Positions 13,441 to 24,998 of a stretch of DNA of 64,000 nt are shown one piece after another. The DNA is taken from the NCBI GenBank assembly GCA_021234155.1, contig JAJEKV010000059.1, positions 1,159,844 through 1,223,843 on the forward strand. Reading direction: 5' to 3'. The notes below the pieces were generated by a model. That model searched no databases, was not told where the DNA came from, and worked only from the letters and a program-made list of their open reading frames with translations. The stretch comes from Isoetes taiwanensis. Taxonomy: Eukaryota; Streptophyta; Lycopodiopsida; Isoetales; Isoetaceae. Numbering within the stretch: position 1 is the first letter of the stretch; each line of letters begins with the position of its first letter. Both the position numbers and the translations under genes were made by a program.

Positions 13441-13877
13441 AACGAACGCGTATTTTTATACGCGTGACCATATGGGGTGCTGTTAGCGTTATACGCTAAT
13501 AACTTTCGAAAAGAGACACCCTATCCGCTAGCAGCGCCCCTTTTGACTTTTCGCCTTGGTGTTGCCATTTCGACCCCGGGAAACGTGTCCCCTAGGGTAT
13601 TTGGGATATGCCCGAGCCGTTGGAGCCATTTTCGCCTTCATCCGAGCTACCTATAAAAAGTTATGGCCCATCTAAACCTGGGTCCTCCAACTACACCTTT
13701 TTTCCCTCCAAAATCACCCTAAACTTCCTAAACCTCAAACAATTTGTTACATCAACCTAGCACAAGACTAAATCGCCGAAAAGTTAGGCAGTCCAACTAG
13801 CTTAAACTCCCACTCAACTACCGAACTAACGGTTTAGAATTTGGTCAGTGCTATGATTCCGGTCAACCAAAATCATG

Positions 13878-13889
13878 GCTCTGATACCA
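13878..13889 (-). other. Element A primer-binding site (initiator tRNA-Met)
   Basis: On the minus strand this reads TGGTATCAGAGC, the complement of the plant initiator tRNA-Met 3' end. It lies one base inside the 5' LTR. It fixes the orientation of the element and marks where minus-strand cDNA starts. Confidence 0.92.
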
Positions 13890-13890
13890 C

Positions 13891-15499
13891 TGTGATGCTC
13901 CCAGAACATATACGGTGCACCGGACGTATACATACGGGATTTCCCCCTCCCATGGCAACCAATTCGCCATGAGCAGGGCCCTCCGTCTAACTCGGGCCAT
14001 CTATAGAGAGATGCCCGGGTGAAGGACACGAAGGTGTCATTCGGCCCACGCCTTCAATGGGACTCCTATGTCGCGGAATCGCGCATACAAGGTTAGCATA
14101 CATCATAATCATATAAATAACAACCACCACGAAGGGTGGCACATCCATCCAACTGATAACAACAGAGAAAATGCATTTAATACTAGAGAAAACTCCCCAA
14201 ACCCAAGGTTCTACCCGGCTCAGACTCCAGTGAGGTTCGACTGACGGCTAGGTCTCAAGAGATCAGTAGACCGAATCTTGGCATGGCGTTGGCTGGCATA
14301 GAACATCGGCTAGGGTTGTCCACTCCATCCGCCCCTCCTGTGCACACACTTTGATGATGAGTCGAATCAAGCTATGGCGCCATTGTAGCCTTCCCAGGAG
14401 ACGCAATCCCAAGGCATCACCCCGGGACTACTCGGGTTACATCTCCCTGGGCCCGATGAAGAAAGTCGGGAAGTGTCCCTTTCCAGAGTCGCAGTGATTC
14501 CATGGGTGAGCTAGAGAATACGTGCCGCATCAGCAACCTCCGCATCCGTACCCGACCTACTCCCCTAAATTTACACAAAGTACAGGGTGATCACACGTAC
14601 TGTACCTGTGGGAGTGTCGACCCATACCCGCCTAGTTCAATCGGCCTGGGCTATTAGGCCTAGCTCAACCAAGGAGTCCCGGGTAGCCTTTTATGCTCAG
14701 CAGACCCCACCCCACACTTCATCACCACGGCTCCTTGTCCGGTGCTTCAATCATGCCATAGATTCCAATTTCGGTGGGATCTTGTACGAGGCAACCAGAC
14801 TAATGGGAATAATACAGGGCTCTATCTAGGAGCATACTACAATACATGGGCTCAGAGGTCTCTACCCCCCGTAATCCCTACTTTCTGGAAGAACTAACAG
14901 AGATACTACCAAAGATACATCCATCCATCCATCCCAGAGCATAATCAATAGTTGAGAACAGTTCTAACTATCAAACAAGGGTTAATCATCATCAGAGACA
15001 AGCAAAGAAGCCTGACAGAGGTGATAACCTACTAGAATCACAACTAAGCTAACTATGTACTAACCGGAACCATAGCTAGCTCCACTATCCCTCTGGGTCG
15101 CCATCCTTCCCGGGCCGGACAGTGGTTTAAGCGAGCTTCTCGGGGGTGGGCAAAGCACCTCCTCCTCCATCTCCAATTGCCCCAAATCGAATTGGGGCAA
15201 ATTGGGGTGCAACCCCCAATTTGGGTGTCCCAAATTGGAAACTCTGCCTTGCCCAATCGATTTGGGCCAGGTGGCGACTTTAGGTTGGTTAATATTAGCT
15301 AATTTGGTATTTTAGCCCTTTTTAATATTAGGTTAAGCCCTAAATTCGAATTAGGGTTTTAGGTTAGGTTTCCACTTTAATAATGAATTATTAACATAGC
15401 TAACCTTAGCTTATGAATAATTAATGTGCCACTAATTATTCATAATGGCGTGTCATGTATTTATACTCAAAAAGGCGTATAAATATGTGGAACGTCACA
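13891..15499 (-). mobile_element. Element A 5' LTR
   Basis: 1,609-bp LTR. In element orientation it starts TGTGACGTTCC at 15,499 and ends GGGAGCATCACA at 13,891, with canonical TG...CA ends. It repeats the sequence at 1-880. The base after it on the plus strand starts a possible target duplication, AAGAG (15,500-15,504); its partner is outside the window. Terminal bases and general layout resemble the LTRs of elements B, C and the solo LTR, so the families are related. Confidence 0.9.
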
Positions 15500-15626
15500 A
15501 AGAGTTCAATGGAAAGGATGTGGAATTTTGTGTAATATTTCATTGAATGAATTGTGCCTAATATGTGATTGAATGTTATAACTGTATTTGAATAATATGG
15601 GATTGAAATGACAGAAAACATACCTC

Positions 15627-17240
15627 CAAGAATCACTGGTTTTTGGAAAAAAAAAAAAAATTGAAGGACGACAAGCTTTATTCACCAACTAAAACCAGAG
15701 CAACATAAAATGCAAAGACAGGATTATAACCCCAGTGGACAAACCGATCCAACTGAGCACAACCACCTGTCTATGCAAAAGAATGAATCTGAAGGTAAGT
15801 ATGCCAGATCAGTACTTTCTTCTCTTGATCAAGAGAAGAACAATTGTAAGCCATAACAATTTTATTTTGTGCCCACTGAAGAACAATCTCATCTGCAGTA
15901 TCTACACCTTAAAGATAAACAACTTCCTTCTCTTCCAGATTGACCATAAAAGCCAGCCACGTGCGAGATGAAAAGCTCGTTTCCATAGTTTGGGCCAAGC
16001 ATCAGGATAGATAGCAAGCAACATTTGCTGGCTAGATCTAGACGTGCCAAACAGGGTCAACAACCAAGACCATGCCTGCCGAAGACGCTCACACAAGAAA
16101 AAACAATGCTCAATACTCTCAACCCTTTGCTAGCATAAAGGACAGAGCTCTGAAATCCGATTATCCATTTTATGGACTGACCTGTTGACTCTGAGGCATC
16201 TATGGATCACTTGCCACCACAGAACTACTACTTTGGGATGAAGCAGCTTATTCCATACCCATATCCAAACACTTTTCCAGTGTGGCTGAGGGACCTGAAG
16301 ATGCCACCTATTAGATGGAGGCAGGATCTCAGAATGCACAAGCAATTTATACACAGAAGACACAAACCGCCCTGGCTGAATATCCTGATGGCAACCCCAT
16401 ACGACGACCTCAATCTGTGGACCAGAATCCTGTGGCAACAATGCAGCAATATGATTCCAGATTACTCTGTCCCATCTGTACAACAAGAACTTTGTTCTAA
16501 ATGCTTCCCATGACATGAGATGACCAGACTCATACCAAGCTGCAATAGTGCTGATACCAGCTGCTACCCATCGTCGTTGAGTCTTTGGATGAACAACCAC
16601 ACTTAGAGGCACATTCTCTGGAGTGTCCTGCAACGGAATCCACCAGCATGGAGCGGACAACTGAAGACATGCCTCAGGATTAATATGGAAAAGAGACCTG
16701 ACAGTGTCCCAAGCAGCAAGCAATCCCTTCAGAAAGGGAGAAGCATTAGGATATGGATGCATATGATAAAGCAAAGCCCAAGGAAGGAGGGGCTTAATGG
16801 TGGCCTTATGAAATGGGAGACAATGCTGAATCGACTGCACCAACAACCTCAGGCCAGGAGAATCATCCTTACCAATGAAAATCCTCCAAATGAACTTTGA
16901 TATCATCACCTTGCTTTGGAGATGAAAATCCAACATATCAAGACCACCAGCTGCCTTAGGTCTAATGCACTTCGCCCAAGCTACCTTGACCACCGCTCCT
17001 AACTCATTTCCACCCCAAATAAAATTTCTGACGATACGCACGATCTCCTCCATCTTACATAGCGGAGCTAATAGAGCAGACGCCATGTAGACATGAGTAT
17101 TACTAGGAACACATTTAGCCACAGTGACTCTACCGGGCATGGACAGCCAAAACAAGTGCTTTTGCAACCCACTAATGATTTCATCCCAAGCATCTGAAGC
17201 AGAGACGTGGTTTTTGGAAAATGGCCTGCAAGAATCACTG
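15627..17240 (-). mobile_element. 5'-truncated LINE insertion with 12-bp target duplications
   Basis: The 12-mer CAAGAATCACTG occurs at 15,627-15,638 and again at 17,229-17,240, flanking a LINE fragment read on the minus strand. The interval holds only the C-terminal part of ORF2, so it is a 5'-truncated copy. Its 3' end has an AATAAA signal (minus strand, about 15,678-15,683) followed by a run of T on the element strand instead of A, which is odd for a LINE tail. Exact insert ends are uncertain because CCAAAAAC occurs at both. Confidence 0.7.
15902..17228 (-). pseudogene. LINE ORF2 C-terminal fragment with zf-RVT domain
   Basis: An open minus-strand frame runs from above 17,228 to 16,130. 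It encodes the RT thumb/connection region of a LINE ORF2 (GRVTVAKCV, NFIWGGNE, TQRRWVAAG, ATFLLYRWDR-type motifs) into the zf-RVT zinc-binding motif CPLC. One TAG at about 16,130 interrupts it. Reading on in the same frame gives ESIEHCFFLC, completing a CxxC...H...C module, then ERLRQAWSWLL. A single stop in about 440 codons indicates a young copy. The first 50 or so residues above 17,228 are flanking sequence read through by chance. Confidence 0.85.
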
Positions 17241-18684
17241 ATTCTTGAAAAGAATCTATGCCATGTGGCACACAGAGATTGGCGGATGGGGCAGAAAATG
17301 CCCCACCCAAATTTTACGTTTAGGCTATTTTGTTTGATGCCAAAAATTTCTGTGGTCGACACCTGGCATTCTTGCTCTGCAAGCAATCCCTAGCCCTGTA
17401 TAGTTCCACGAGTGCCCCTCTTTCGTCAAACAGAATGGCTCATTCTACAGCTGCTTTGCCATTCAAGATGGCTCTGTCTCTGATTTGGCTGCCCTGCTTT
17501 GCCTACATTGCCCAAAGATTAAACCACCTCAGACAGGCCATCACAAATATCCTCAAATGCACTATAATGAAAGCCAACAACCACATTACAAAATCATCGC
17601 TACCGGATTGATGGTCCATGGATTTCGGTTTTATATGCAAAATTCCATGAACATTGACATTGAGCATCAGCTTGTTGTACCAAAACTTGTATCTCAAGGT
17701 CCTGCAACAATATCCTTTTACCACCCATTTTATATTCATGGCAAATCTGAGTTGTCTTGTATACGCCACTGCCGAACTCTTTTCTTTGTTTAGTGTTATC
17801 CATATGCATATAATTCCTCTAGTTTGTACAAAGCATGCCCATGGCAAAACAAATTACGAAGTGTTATGTTTGAACCCAAATAATACCTTATTCCACGAGT
17901 TCGAATTTTATGTCTCCATTTCATCTAAGCAGACTATGCATTTTTTTTGCCTGGGACTACTTGTGGCATTTGACATTTTCTTGTCATAAATTGGACTTTT
18001 ATCATTCTGCAGACCTCTATTTTATCCAAAAACTTGTTAACAAAACAATATACTGCCTTCCTGCAAGTCTCGTGCCTGCCACGATTTCTCTGTTATCAAG
18101 AGATATGGCTACTCCGGGGGCTCCATCTCCTTTCAAACTGGGCACGCATACCATGTAACACTTGTTTAGCATTTGGTTTAACATAACCCATTTCCACAAA
18201 TAAGCAGACTACCATAATCATCACGAGGAGGACGATAATAAGCTCCAGCTTTCTTACCTGCCATTTTACTCAGAAAAACGTCTTATCTCATGGCAAAAAA
18301 CATAAAGGTCTAGAGTTAGGATATAGCTTACTCCGTACTGCTATAAAGCTAAAAGAAGAAGAGTACTGGACCCTGTCACAAGAACTCCGCCCATATTGGA
18401 CTGTTTATTTAGGACAAAAGCGGTCCCCATGATTGCAAATAAATATTTTGAGCACGAGTTTTAAACTATGGAAAACTATGGAACATGTCGGCATATTATG
18501 CCTTGACCTTCAGGAATGTCATTTGCAACTGTTGTTACCTCTGCTAATAACCGCAATACAATGATTGTTTTTTTTTTAGTATTCTATTCTACAATGCTCT
18601 GTTAAATGCCTCCCTGTGGTTCAGAATACCACAAATCTATATACGCTCCATTTTCTTTTTTCCTTTTCGAAGAATCACACTTAC
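17241..18684. other. No gene recognised
   Basis: Low-complexity-free intergenic sequence with only short overlapping open frames on both strands. Several overlapping frames at 17,485-17,989 show no domain, no codon bias I can see and no plausible splice structure. Confidence 0.5.
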
Positions 18685-18890
18685 TTGTGACAACTTGAAG
18701 TCTCGCTGCTAGAGACTGGATTATGAGACCAGAAATTGTTGCAACCAAAATGACCCACAGTAACTGCAAGAAACCATATGTAGTCGTAGATCTCGCAAAC
18801 TCTTTCTTTCTCAAGCTTAAAAAAGAGAAAAATCTATGCATTTCCTTACTTGGAAATGGTATTGAGCCCCTGCTTGAAGATTGGTCTGGA
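18685..18890 (-). pseudogene. NRAMP metal-ion transporter remnant, two exons
   Basis: Two minus-strand segments splice in frame to NRAMP-like protein. Segment 1 (18,890-18,850) follows an acceptor TTTACAG and encodes QTNLQAGAQYHFQ, ending at GTAAGG. Segment 2 (18,763-18,685) follows TTTCTTGCAG and encodes LLWVILVATISGLIIQSLA, then ARLQVVT, ending at GTAAGT. This matches the NRAMP family region after the DPGN motif, the first transmembrane helices of proton-coupled Mn/Fe transporters. The 41- and 79-nt exons keep phase. I found neither the DPGN exon upstream nor the following exons, so this is a gene fragment or relic. Confidence 0.65.
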
Positions 18891-20312
18891 CTGTAAATGG
18901 GAAAGACTCAAAGCATCAAATCTAAAATGCGAAGTGCATGTTTCTAATGCTTTTGGACTGATCGAACTCATAGTTTGTATGAATTACTGTCGAAAATCTA
19001 GGGATCAAGAATAAGTCCACAAAAATGGCAATCGACTTGCTTTAGGGTAATCTGACCAGCAATGCATTTTAGAACAAATCTATCACAAAGATATGCCGGA
19101 AGCCTAAGACATTGTTGGACCTAAATTTTTCTCAAAAAGATCCTTCAGTATATGCTAATAAAACATCCCAAATTACCTGAGATGTTCCATTGACAGCAAA
19201 GGACCACACTCCGACTTCTGCAGCAGATCATATGAGACTGGAAAGGAGTCCAGGCTACTTACATGTGTCACGAGTTCCCCTTTTGTGTTTTTTGTCCCTT
19301 TTTTACCATTCAATGTGAAACTTCAATCTGGACGATCAAGATTCAAAGCCCCAAATTTCCATTGATTTTGACGGCCATGATTGAAAGCCCTAATTTTTAC
19401 ACCTTCCTTGCACCTGCCTGCCTACAATGGATGGCCAGGATTGACCTTGCCCCCTCCATCCAATGGTGTGGAGATGGTGCTGGATGCCCCATGCATGGCC
19501 ATCTGATGACCCTTTTATGGCACCCCATGACGTGTCAGGATCTGGAGCCTTCATTTTTTTTTTCGAAAGGTGGGGATTTAAGGGAATCCATGGGTATGCA
19601 TGCATGGGGTGCGTATGGGGGGGCATGAGAAACCCCCCTCATCCTAATACCCTTATAAATATTAGGATATAGATAAAGATATGGTGGCAAATAAATGCAC
19701 ATGCCACCTCAACTAACACCTCGTGATTACAATAAATGCTTGCGTGCACATGTATGCCACCTAACCACATGCATAGGAACTTCTTGTCACCTTCCTCTCT
19801 TATAGTTGAACGATCCAGATTTCACCTTCCCCCATCCACCATATGCATGGTGCATGGCCCATGCATGTATGTGCATGTGTATGCATGTGCACATCGTGGC
19901 CATCCATGCATCACATGGGGTGGAATTATAACAACCCTTGATTTTGTCATTTGACGGCTAGGATCAATCTCTATGAAACATGACCCATGGGATGACAAAA
20001 CCATGTGTATATATATTAGTAGTGATACCTGATATACATCCATCCACCCATCGATAGAGAAGATCAATGGAGAGTTTTAAAATACATAGCAAAGAAAATG
20101 AATAACCTGAAGTGTGATTTGGAAGCCACCACTGCTTTTAAAATACCATTTATAGAAATCTCCCAAGATTTTTTATTCTAATTTCTTAAAATTTAATATT
20201 CTCTTCTATTCTATTCTACTCTAATGAAATCCAAGAGCGCTTTTGCATTTTCCTTGGAGTCCCTATATCCACATATGGTTAAACACAGAGATTAAAAAAG
20301 AAAGGAATGAAT
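18891..20312. other. Intergenic, rich in ATGCATG-type sequence
   Basis: No coding structure found. Between about 19,480 and 19,910 the sequence is full of CATGCATG-like words, including an exact CATGCATG at 19,599-19,606, which is the core of the seed RY element. Many copies and purine-pyrimidine alternation suggest simple-sequence drift more than regulation. Confidence 0.45.
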
Positions 20313-22554
20313 TCAGAACTGGCCAAATGACAAATGGCATTGTGAGCTAATATTAAATTGAGGATCGACAAAGCGGCTCTTTAGAAAACTCATAGCTGTT
20401 AGACGATTAAATCCTTCAGTAAAATGGATACCATCCCAACTGATGTAAGCAGAAGCATTGTTGCAGAGCGGAGACGTGGGCAAGCTACATTGACCAATAG
20501 GGTGGCCCAATCTTCCACCTCCTCCACAACATGCCACTGTAGTGCCCATTGGATCAAGTCCTAAGGTGCATCAAGACGATACATTAAACAACAATGACAA
20601 TGACACTGATAACAACGACAATGACGAGGACAATGACAACACAATCACCCATTTCCATTCTAAGGCCATGTTTCTATAGCTCGAAATATGCAACATGGAC
20701 GGAATAACTTAGGCCTTAGTGTTATTTATGGATGTCGATAATTGAGAGATTATAGCTTTATGTTTTACAATGTGAGCAAATTCTCATACACATAAAGAGT
20801 TTCATTGGATGAATTAGGATTACTAGATGATACACAGAATAATGGCAAATCCAAGTTGAAAAATATGTCTTCATGAATTGTCCTGGGGTTTTCTAGATCG
20901 AGTTTTGCAATTTGGCTCCATTGCTCCCCTAGAATAGAGAACACCCTGAGTGTGCTCGTTTGGAAAGCGAGGACTTGCAGGCAAGGCAGACACAAGTCTC
21001 GCCCCTATTTTCTTGCCAATGATAACTTGGCTTCAAGAACTCCTATTTCTTATGAGCACTTCTACGTCCCCATCTTTGGGATGATTTTTGGAATTAGGAT
21101 TTTCGTATGATCTTTTTTTCAAGATAGATAGAATTTTAACCAGAGCAAAAAACCAGAGCAAAAAAAAAGGGCCAACATATTATGCAGGACCGACTTACCA
21201 TATTCGGAAGGATGAGCTACAGCGTCCATGTGAAGGCTGTAGAAATCGGCATGCCAGATCGTTGCATCTGGAAATTGAATTCTTATCTTCTCCACAGATT
21301 CCAGCAGCAGGGTATTGTACAATTTAACCGCATTGTTATGCTCTATTGAACAGCCAAATGGGTCGTAATCGGACGCTTTTCCGCTCCCAAAATTGCTCAG
21401 AAGAAATGGCAGACAGCCCACTGCCGGAACATTTACCACGAAAAATTTCCTGCCTCCATTTTCATACAGATCCTGCAAACATAAACCCATAAATCACTTT
21501 TATTCCATATTTCAACATCATTCCATAATGTGGCAGCAAACTCGCTCGTACTTCTCGTGAATTTCAGACCGGCACTGGCACTGCCAGCCAGTTTGAAAAA
21601 CCCAACAAAAATTACTTAATGGGCCCTTTTTAAAAGCATCTCTGTTTTTTTATTTTTATAATCTGATCACTTACATATATGGCTTTCGTTACAGCTCCAA
21701 TTGCCTCTGGCACTACCTCTGCCTTCACCCTTTCTACTGTGTAATTGTTATACCTATAGTTTTGCATAAAATCATTTACGCCAATTGCTATGTAGTACAA
21801 ACCATTTGAAAATGAATCGTTCTCTGGCAGATTTGGATTGTTTTCTGTTCCAAATCATATGTATCTTTTTCTGGTTAGAGCTGGAAAAACAAGATTGTGA
21901 AGAAATTCAGTGTAATACCTGTTGCAGAGACTGATTCTACGTTTGATTTGAAGAATATGTAGTTGTTGATTTGCCTGCCTAAATACATGGGAGAATTTAT
22001 GGTCGTATTCCTTGCTGTAGCTCCCGATACAGCGAAATTTACTCCATGCTTGAAATTTGGATTGATGTTCATGAAATATGGGGAGAATAAGGGGAACCCA
22101 AAAGCTTGAGCTGCATGATATAACAATCAACACAACGTATCAGAAAAAGCAATTGCGTGATCCAATTGTATGGAATATCTCCACAAGTTGCTTGCATAAC
22201 CAAGTAGTCTAATCAAACATATGATGGATGAAACAAAACAGAAAAAACAGAGAAGTTGATTTTTTTTATTTTATTTGGATATGAATGAATGAATATCATT
22301 GAACATTATTTGATTTGCTTACCTATGAAGTCGATGACAAGGCGGCCATCACAAGCTCTAAAGCGCAGGCGCGGTATGCGCCTTATATCGGATCCGAAAC
22401 TGAAATTTGGAATTGGAAACAAGTAAGGCCCATTGCCTGTGTCTGTTAAAGAGTCCCCAAAGAGGAACATGGCAGGAGGACACACATTTCCTGCTCTACA
22501 TCCTCCTAACACTAAACAGATTATGACAAGGGAGGAAAAAGCATCCATAGCCAT
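20313..22554 (-). CDS. GDSL esterase/lipase, five exons, apparently intact
   Basis: SGNH/GDSL hydrolase, probably secreted, cleaving ester bonds in lipids or acylated metabolites; the exact substrate is unknown. Exons on the minus strand: 22,554-22,323, 22,110-21,919, 21,844-21,675, 21,472-21,199 and 20,560-20,313. All introns are GT-AG, and the joined frame is 1,116 nt (371 residues), normal for the plant family. An N-terminal hydrophobic stretch (about residues 6-20) looks like a signal peptide. Block I is FGDSLTDTGN with the catalytic Ser, block II has GATARNT, block III GVNDF carries the Asn, and block V is WDGIHFTE with the catalytic Asp and His. HPSEYG|LDP and ACCGGGG join correctly across intron 4. 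The segment DIRRIPRLRFRACDGR departs from the usual G(R)-(P)TGRFSDGR, so function should not be assumed. It is the only complete host gene seen here. Confidence 0.9.
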
Positions 22555-22664
22555 AGTCTATGTGCTCCAATGCTTCATTCAAGCTCTATTTGGATTGTGC
22601 TCAAGCTTTACTAGTTGAGATTCTGTCTGCTTCCCTTTGGAAAAAAATATCCTTGACAACTCAC

Positions 22665-22700
22665 ATGGTCAACCTATGTCATATGGTCAACCTATGTCAT
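22665..22700 (-). promoter_or_regulatory. Two W-box cores in an 18-bp tandem repeat upstream of the GDSL gene
   Basis: The unit ATGGTCAACCTATGTCAT occurs twice in tandem, about 110-145 bp upstream of the GDSL start codon. Each copy holds TTGACC on the gene strand (22,667-22,672 and 22,685-22,690), the WRKY-factor W-box core. A third TTGTCAAGG lies close by. Promoter function is inferred from position and motif only. A weak TATA-like ACATATATGC lies at about 22,703-22,712. Confidence 0.4.
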
Positions 22701-22920
22701 AGCATATATGTATTTAACTTTGTTATTGCACATGCACATGGTGAAATTAATTTTACCCTTAATGTTGTGTTTTGGCATATCATGACCCCTTGGAAATCTT
22801 GCACGATGGAATCATTTAGCTGTCTGGATCGCACCACATCACTACATTCAGAGTAATTTAATTTCACCTGCACATGCACATGTATGTAATGATATACACT
22901 ATACAACAAATATTGGTTGT

Positions 22921-23035
22921 ACTTAGTGTACTTAGTTGAGATACACCACTTAATCAAAGACATGCATATGATGGCATACTTAGTGTACTTAGTTGAGATA
23001 CACCACTTAATCAAAGGACATGCATATGATGGCAT
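22921..23035 (+). repeat. 57-bp tandem duplication
   Basis: Two adjacent copies (22,921-22,977 and 22,978-23,035) beginning ACTTAGTGTACTTAGTTGAG and ending in GATGGCAT. They differ by one inserted G. The near identity points to a recent replication slippage or unequal exchange. Confidence 0.9.
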
Positions 23036-24250
23036 CTCCACAAATATACAAATATAATACAACAAGAAATTTATCGCGGCGGCCTATTTAGAGAAGCAAA
23101 TCAATTTTCTTATTTTCTTAATCATCTTCTACATATTGCATCAATGTTGAGTTGAACCTGCATTTTATGACCTTGTATTCTGGTGCATGTACAATAGAAA
23201 GCTGCTGATCCTAATGACAATAAGATCCCATCCAATGATAACCAATGGGTTTTATGGGGGACACCCGTATCCAATGGTCTGACCACTAATGTTCTTTAGG
23301 GGTATCCTTTGATGGTAATGACCATAACTCTTTTGGTGATGAACCAAATTGGAATGTGTTTTTTAGAAAATTGTAGGTGAGGATGATACATTCCCATCAA
23401 AGCTAAAATCGCATGAATTGAAGTAAGGATTTTAAAGGTCTCCTAAATTCTTACAACCTTTTTTTTTTGTGTATTAAGAATTACATAACTTGTGATTCTA
23501 AATTCTAATTGCTTTTAGTTTTGACCTCTGATTCGGATGATTTTAGCTTTGATGGGAAGATATTATCCTCATTTACAGTTTATCTGAGAGACACATTCTG
23601 TCCTTTGAATCGTCACAAAATAGTTATGGCCATTACCATAAAAAATACTTAGCAAGAACATAAATCTAAAGCAAGGGAACTCCGTATTCAATGGTCTCTA
23701 CTTATAACACCACTATGATATACTATGGCATGGTTCTACGATTTAAGCTACTAAGGCTTGCTATCTATAACTCAATATACTAATATGTAGGGGTCAATAA
23801 CTTAAGCCAATATATGTTCAAACGTGGCTTCAAGTTCTATCCCTAACCAGGAAACTAGGTCTCTAAAAGGTGGACTCTATGGTCCCAATAGTCTATATTC
23901 TAAAAGGTGAAGGCATGCTATAGTATGGTCGAATCCTAGATATAACTAATATAAATGCATGGGGTTATGGTTCGAAAACTTAGACACTGCCGGGGCCTGG
24001 GTAACCCCTTAAAAAGCAGCAGTATCAGAGCGATGGCGGCCAAAACACAGACCCGGCTGGCTGAGTTCCAAGATTCTACTGCAATCCTTTTGGAACTATA
24101 TCAAGGCTACACTACAAGAGGAAGGGGGTATTAGAGTCAGTTTTAGAGTCTGACCCTTGTTATAAACTTAGACACAAAAATAGGAAAAAAATCCTTAAAA
24201 TGACACTATGGCTGACGCTACAATTGGCTCTAAGTTCAGTCGTTTAAACG
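23036..24250. other. No gene recognised
   Basis: AT-rich sequence with no convincing frame. A PBS-like AGTATCAGAGCGATGG at 24,021-24,036 could be a relic of a retrotransposon leader, but I cannot find LTRs around it. Confidence 0.4.
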
Positions 24251-24299
24251 TCAGAATTAGCATTAGAATTTAGCGTCAGTTTTGTGGAAGACATAGAGT

Positions 24300-24680
24300 C
24301 ATGATTAGAGTCAACCATAGTGTTATAATTAGAGACATCTCTACCATCAACATTAGAGTTGACATTAGAGTCAACCATAGTGTTAGAATTAGAGACATCC
24401 CTACCATCAGCATTAGAGTCAATATTAGAGTCAACTATAGCGTTAGAATTAGAGTCAACTCGACTATCACAATTAGAGTCAGTATAGAGTCACAATTAGA
24501 GTCATTTATAGTGTTAGAATTAGAGTCAACTCTATCGTCACAATTATAGCCAGAATTTAGGCAGCACTAGCATCAGTTTGAGGGTCAGGAGTAGCGTCCG
24601 AATAGAGTATCTATAGCGTTAGAATTAGAGTCAGTCAGTATGTCATAATTAGAGTCAGTTTTAATGTCAGGATAGAAGGC
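24300..24680 (+). repeat. Degenerate minisatellite, about 62-bp period
   Basis: The phrase ATTAGAGTCAACCATAGTG recurs at about 24,304, 24,366 and 24,428, with a weaker copy near 24,497, and GTTAGAATTAGAGTCA-type words fill the gaps. The plus frame stays open through 24,301-24,549 and reads as Ile/Arg/Val repeats, a by-product of the repeat rather than a protein. Copies at the right end are more diverged. Confidence 0.8.
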
Positions 24681-24998
24681 ACTCTTTGTGTTAGTTATAC
24701 CAGCATCTCATGCATCAGTCCATGAGTCAGCCCATACATCAATTCATGAATCAATTATCCCACATCCCTTTCTTTTAGTCATATTAATTAAATTAAAGGG
24801 AGAGACATTTAAGTTGTAAATTTATATCTTATGAACTCAGGAATATTGAAACACATTCTACAACTATTTTAATTATATTTTACTATTGCAACAAGAAACC
24901 ATAAAATATAAGTAGCAAAATTCATAGTATTGCATAAAGTCTACAAAAACCATAGAATATAAATAGAAAATTCCATAGTACATAGTTGAAAAGAGACG

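Noticed and set aside
19480-19910. Cluster of CATGCATG-like words as a seed-specific RY promoter
   Set aside because: Many degenerate copies suggest simple-sequence expansion, and it lies downstream of the GDSL gene, not in a promoter position.
24021-24036. PBS-like AGTATCAGAGCGATGG
   Set aside because: Resembles the initiator tRNA-Met PBS, but the first bases do not match and no LTR, PPT or coding domain surrounds it.
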